64,000 bases of DNA from Pseudonocardia oroxyli. Its GTDB lineage: Bacteria > Actinomycetota > Actinomycetes > Mycobacteriales > Pseudonocardiaceae. The translations under genes were made by a program, and so were the position numbers. The notes under the pieces were generated by a model. That model saw only the letters and a list, made by a program, of their open reading frames with translations. It ran no database searches and was not told the DNA's origin. Of the stretch, positions 59,330 to 64,000 are shown piece by piece; the first letter of the stretch is position 1, and each line of letters starts with the position of its first letter. The DNA lies in the NCBI RefSeq assembly GCF_900102195.1, contig NZ_FNBE01000019.1, forward strand, positions 1 through 64,000, read 5' to 3'.

Positions 59330-60178
59330 TCAGCGGTTCTCGGTGTCGCGCACCGAGCCGAAGGACCCGGTGTGCGGGTCGGCGTAGCCCGCGTAGGTCG
59401 GGCGGGCCTGCTCCTGGCCGGGCTCGGTCCACACGGGAGCGTCCTCGCGGGCCGCCCGCGGGGTGGCGTTGGCGTAGGCGCTCGGCACGCGGGTCGGACG
59501 CTCGGCGGCGGGCTCGTCCCAGACCGACGAGGGCCGCTGCTGCTCCTGCGCGAAGCGCGGGGAGGGCGTGGGGCGGTCCTGCCAGGCGGCCTGCGGGGCC
59601 CACTGCGGCTCGTCGTCCCAGCGCGGGCGCGGCGCCTGCTGCCCACCGGTGCCGCCGACCGTCGAGACCGCGGGCCGGAACGCCTGCGGCGCGGGGGCGA
59701 TCGGCACGCCGGCGGGGTCCGAGCTCACGTCGACCGCCTCCGGGGCGGCGGGCTTCTTGATCCGGTCGAAGACGAGGTGGTCGACGCTGAGCCGGCCCGC
59801 GCCGTTCGCCGCGATCGCCACGCAGACCGCGGCGATCAGCCCGACCAGCTCCCACCCGTTGTCCCGGACGAAGACGCCGTGCTCGCCGTGCACGAACAGC
59901 ACGGCGCCGAGCATCACGAAGGTCATTCCGGCGGAGGCGTAGGGCACGAACAGCCCGATCGCCAGCAGGATCGAGCCGACCAGCTCGACGACCAGCGTGA
60001 ACGCGGTCGCCGCGATGGCCAGCGGGATCCCGAAGTTCTCGAACTGGCCCGACGTGGAGGTGAAGCCCTTCACGCCGAAGGTGTCCCACACGTGGGCGAG
60101 CATCACGAAGGCGACGGTGAGGCGCGCCGCGAGGATCAGGACGTCGCGCACGGGCTCGGGGAGCGAACGATGGAACAC
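59330..60178 (-). CDS. DoxX family membrane protein with long charged tail
   Basis: The 282-aa protein begins with four membrane helices in the DoxX pattern (LILAARLTVAFVMLAHVWDT, FTLVVELVGSILLAIGLFVP, MTFVMLGAVLFVHG, LVGLIAAVCVAIAANGAGR). About 130 proline/glutamine/alanine-rich cytosolic residues follow, with repeated aromatic spots. DoxX proteins in actinobacteria form membrane redox complexes; the tail is unusual in length and probably disordered. The GTG start has AGGAGA upstream. It is a single-gene unit. Confidence 0.88.
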   Translation of the reverse strand: MFHRSLPEPVRDVLILAARLTVAFVMLAHVWDTFGVKGFTSTSGQFENFGIPLAIAATAFTLVVELVGSILLAIGLFVPYASAGMTFVMLGAVLFVHGEHGVFVRDNGWELVGLIAAVCVAIAANGAGRLSVDHLVFDRIKKPAAPEAVDVSSDPAGVPIAPAPQAFRPAVSTVGGTGGQQAPRPRWDDEPQWAPQAAWQDRPTPSPRFAQEQQRPSSVWDEPAAERPTRVPSAYANATPRAAREDAPVWTEPGQEQARPTYAGYADPHTGSFGSVRDTENR

Positions 60179-60417
60179 AGTCGTTCTCCTGACTATGGGT
60201 CGTCGGCGTACCGCGTTGAGTGACGAAGCTAGACCGGAGAGCTGCCATAGCTAGGCCGATCAGAGGTTTCTGCGGTGGTCCGACACTCGCACGCGATGAG
60301 CTGCAGAACCGAACCACTCATCTGTGTAACGAAACCCCGGTCGTGTGGTTACGCACCGTTCGTCTCACGTGACTCCCCGCTGGTCGGCTGTGACCCGCCA
60401 CCCAACCGAGTGGGTGA

Positions 60418-60822
60418 CTACGCCGGCAGGATCTCCCTCCACTGCTTCGTGGCGGCCCGGCCCGGCGCGATCCAGGCGAGCCCGGCCAGGTCGCCGACGT
60501 GCGAGACGCCCTGGAAGGCCGCGGCGACGCCCAGCACCGACAGCCCCACCTCCAACGCGGACGGGTTCGGGGACGGCATGCCGTTCGGCTTCACGAAGGT
60601 GATCTTGAACTTCTCCCCCGCCACCCGGGCGACGAACCCGCCGCCGAACCAGTACCAGGGGTAGGACACGTCGGTGACCTGCGGCAGCGGGGCGTCGAAG
60701 TAGGTCGTCTCACCGTCGGTGAAGGCGATGCGGCCCTCCGCGGTCACGAGGTAGCCGGGGCGGTTGCGGAGCCCGCCGATGATCCAGGCGGGGCTGGCGA
60801 GGACGGGTGCGGTGGTGGTCAT
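60418..60822 (-). CDS. Hypothetical 134-aa protein
   Basis: No family is recognised with confidence. The protein is soluble with a strand-rich start (PAWIIGGLRNRPGYLVTAEG, IAFTDGETTYFDAPL), aromatic turns (SYPWYWFGGGFVARV), and a C-terminal helix pair containing SVLGVAAAFQGVSHVGDLAG. The layout is reminiscent of PH-like or LURP-type small beta domains. The ATG has CTGGAGG directly upstream. It is divergent from phosphoglucose isomerase with 92 bases between the starts. Confidence 0.7.
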   Translation of the reverse strand: MTTTAPVLASPAWIIGGLRNRPGYLVTAEGRIAFTDGETTYFDAPLPQVTDVSYPWYWFGGGFVARVAGEKFKITFVKPNGMPSPNPSALEVGLSVLGVAAAFQGVSHVGDLAGLAWIAPGRAATKQWREILPA

Positions 60823-60914
60823 GCCTCCAGCACACCGCGCGGGCGGGCGCGGAAACACCAGACCGCCACCACTTCGGACCTTCGTAGTACCCACACCTGC
60901 GGCAGAATGCGCGC

Positions 60915-62561
<1,647 letters not shown>

Positions 62562-62608
62562 GCGGCGTTCGCCGCGCGGATCCGGATCCGTCCGGGCAGG
62601 CTGGACGG

Positions 62609-63253
62609 GTGCGTAGGCCTCTCCTGCTGGTCAACCTCGTCGCCGGCGTCCTCGTGGTGCTCGCCGCCCTCCTCACGTGGGCGGCGTTCACCGGGGTCGG
62701 GCCCGCGGCCCGGGACACGGCGGCGCTGAGCGTCGCCGTGGACGACCGGACCCCGCTGCTCACCAGTGCGGCCGTGGTGTTCACCAACATCGGCAGCACC
62801 GCGGCGATGGCGCTGCTGGCCCTGGTGGTCGGCGTCCTGCTGTGGGTCCGGGGCCACCGGCTCGACGGCCTGTGGCTCGTCGCCACGATGGTCACGGCCG
62901 GCGCGGTGTTCACCCTGGTCAAGCGGCTGCTCGACCGGCCGCGCCCGCCCGAGTCGGTGCGGCTGGTCGAGGTGGGGAACACCTCGCTGCCGAGCGGGCA
63001 CGCCACGATGTCCGCCGCCGTCGTCGGGGCGCTCGTGGTGTTGGCCTGGCCGCACCTGCACGGCCTGTGGACCTGGCTGGTGCCCGGCGCGGCGGTGCTC
63101 TGGATCGGCGGGATCGGCGCGACCCGGATCTACCTGGGCGTGCACTGGTTCTCCGACGTCGTGGCCGGCTGGGCGACCGGGCTGGCCTGGCTGGCCGTGT
63201 GCACCGGCGTCCTGCTCCGGGCGCGGACGCGGGCCGCTACGCCTGTTCCTTAG
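62609..63253 (+). CDS. PAP2-family membrane phosphatase
   Basis: The 214-aa protein has five or six membrane helices and the three PAP2 motifs: KRLLDRPRP, SLPSGHATMSA and RIYLGVHWFSDVVAGW. It should hydrolyse lipid or undecaprenyl pyrophosphates at the membrane. It starts with GTG (VRRPLLLVN). The same frame extends far upstream antisense to nothing real. Its end overlaps the convergent Fpg/Nei gene by 17 bases. Confidence 0.93.
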   Translation: MRRPLLLVNLVAGVLVVLAALLTWAAFTGVGPAARDTAALSVAVDDRTPLLTSAAVVFTNIGSTAAMALLALVVGVLLWVRGHRLDGLWLVATMVTAGAVFTLVKRLLDRPRPPESVRLVEVGNTSLPSGHATMSAAVVGALVVLAWPHLHGLWTWLVPGAAVLWIGGIGATRIYLGVHWFSDVVAGWATGLAWLAVCTGVLLRARTRAATPVP

Positions 63254-64000
63254 CGCACCACCAGGTGCTGCGACCGCCGACCGTGCCGTGCACCATCTCG
63301 GCGCCGCAGCGGGGGCAGTGCCCGCCCGGGCGGCGATGCTCGATCACCTCGCCGGTGTGGACGCCGCCGTGGGCGATGGCGTCCTGCAGGGCCTTCTCGA
63401 GGTGGCGGTACAGCCGGTCGAGGTCCTTCGGCGCCAGCTCGTCCGCGGGCACCGCCGGGTTGATCTTCGCCCGCCACAGGGTCTCGTCGGCCGGCAGGTT
63501 CCCGACGCCCGCGAGGACCGACTGGTCGAGCAGCCGCGCCTTGACGGCGGTGCGGGACCGGGCGATCCGGATGCGGAAGTCCTGCCCGGTGATGTCCTCG
63601 GCGTCCGGGCCCAGGCCGTCGAGGTCGGGATCGAGGCGGATCCGCCCGAGCCTGCGCTTGTCGAACAGGCGGAACCGCCCGCCGTCGGCGAAGACGATCG
63701 TGAACCGGTCCCACTCCGCCTTGCGCGGCTGCCGGTCCGGCCGCTCCGGGCCGCCGCCGATGCGCTCCCCCGCGTCGTTCGTGACGATCACCCGCCCGCC
63801 CATCCCGAGGTGCACGCCCAGGGTGTGCTCGGTGTCGGTCTCGCACCACATCGTCTTGCCGCGGCGGTGCACGGCGGTGAGCTTCCCGCCGACCAGCGCC
63901 CGCGCGATCTGGCCGGGCGGGTGGGGTCGGCAGACGAACTCGTCGTGGTCGTCGACGCTGCGGATGACGCGGTCGACGGCGCCCTCCAGGACCTGCCGCG
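63237..64000 (-). CDS. Fpg/Nei family DNA glycosylase (5' end outside the window)
   Basis: The gene is cut by the window edge; at least 254 codons are present. Visible features are HRRGKTMW, LGVHLGMGGRV, LFDKRRLGRI, the H2TH motif SVLAGVGNLPADETLWRAKI and the zinc-finger start HCPRCGAEM. These identify a formamidopyrimidine-DNA glycosylase/endonuclease VIII that removes oxidised bases. The zinc finger is unusual: the final CxxC is CAKE, so the fourth cysteine is missing. The catalytic N-terminal Pro-Glu is not in this window, so Fpg versus Nei cannot be decided. Confidence 0.9.
   Translation of the reverse strand, partial: RQVLEGAVDRVIRSVDDHDEFVCRPHPPGQIARALVGGKLTAVHRRGKTMWCETDTEHTLGVHLGMGGRVIVTNDAGERIGGGPERPDRQPRKAEWDRFTIVFADGGRFRLFDKRRLGRIRLDPDLDGLGPDAEDITGQDFRIRIARSRTAVKARLLDQSVLAGVGNLPADETLWRAKINPAVPADELAPKDLDRLYRHLEKALQDAIAHGGVHTGEVIEHRRPGGHCPRCGAEMVHGTVGGRSTWWCAKEQA

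Noticed and set aside
59133..60317. 394-codon frame across the DoxX gene
   Set aside because: The DoxX frame has four membrane helices in the family pattern; this frame is proline/arginine-rich shadow.

Overview
This window is high-GC actinobacterial DNA, most likely from a Pseudonocardia-like member of the Pseudonocardiales (inference). The clues are strong GC bias, GTG starts with 4-bp stop/start overlaps, an SsgA-like sporulation/division protein, an F420-type PPOX enzyme, an RskA-type anti-sigma factor and a type B L31 gene with a possible Zur box.

Layout. 0-5 kb: a nicotinamide phosphoribosyltransferase gene with repeated operator-like boxes upstream, a decayed amidinotransferase-like gene and an integrase scrap, then a TetR regulator divergent from a SnoaL-like/DUF1772 pair across two palindromic operators, then a PIN-type toxin-antitoxin pair. 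5-13 kb: a complete four-gene type II Wadjet operon (jetABCD) on the minus strand. 13.5-44.8 kb: an integrated element of about 31 kb in the 3' end of tRNA-Val(CAC), bounded by perfect 43-bp direct repeats, with excisionase and tyrosine integrase genes beside the intact tRNA. 44.8-64 kb: ordinary chromosome with an ECF sigma/anti-sigma operon, an SsgA-like gene, a tRNA Gly-Cys-Val cluster, an 83-bp hairpin repeat array, SGNH hydrolase, L31, P450, glutamate decarboxylase, HipA-like kinase, phosphoglucose isomerase, PAP2 phosphatase and an Fpg/Nei glycosylase that runs off the window.

The integrated element looks like a defence island. Its core is one minus-strand gene train of about 15 kb. It opens with an unusual HTH + degenerate N6-methyltransferase + specificity-like protein, then hsdM, hsdS, hsdR, a RhuM-like gene, a cytosolic Ser/Thr kinase with a helical repeat tail, an unrecognised 503-aa protein and a double-HKD phospholipase-D-like protein. 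Most neighbours overlap by 1-11 bases. On the plus strand lie a 1750-aa SF1 helicase/nuclease (Hhe-like), an SMC-like ATPase with a CxxC hook and a small partner, and an exonuclease-BRCT protein. Wadjet sits just outside the left junction, so the tRNA-Val locus looks like a defence hotspot.

Several genes here are broken: a uracil-DNA-glycosylase-like gene, a membrane-anchored protein and an unidentified gene in the island, and the amidinotransferase-like gene outside it. The main defence operons are intact. Functional calls come from motif recognition only; no database searches were run.
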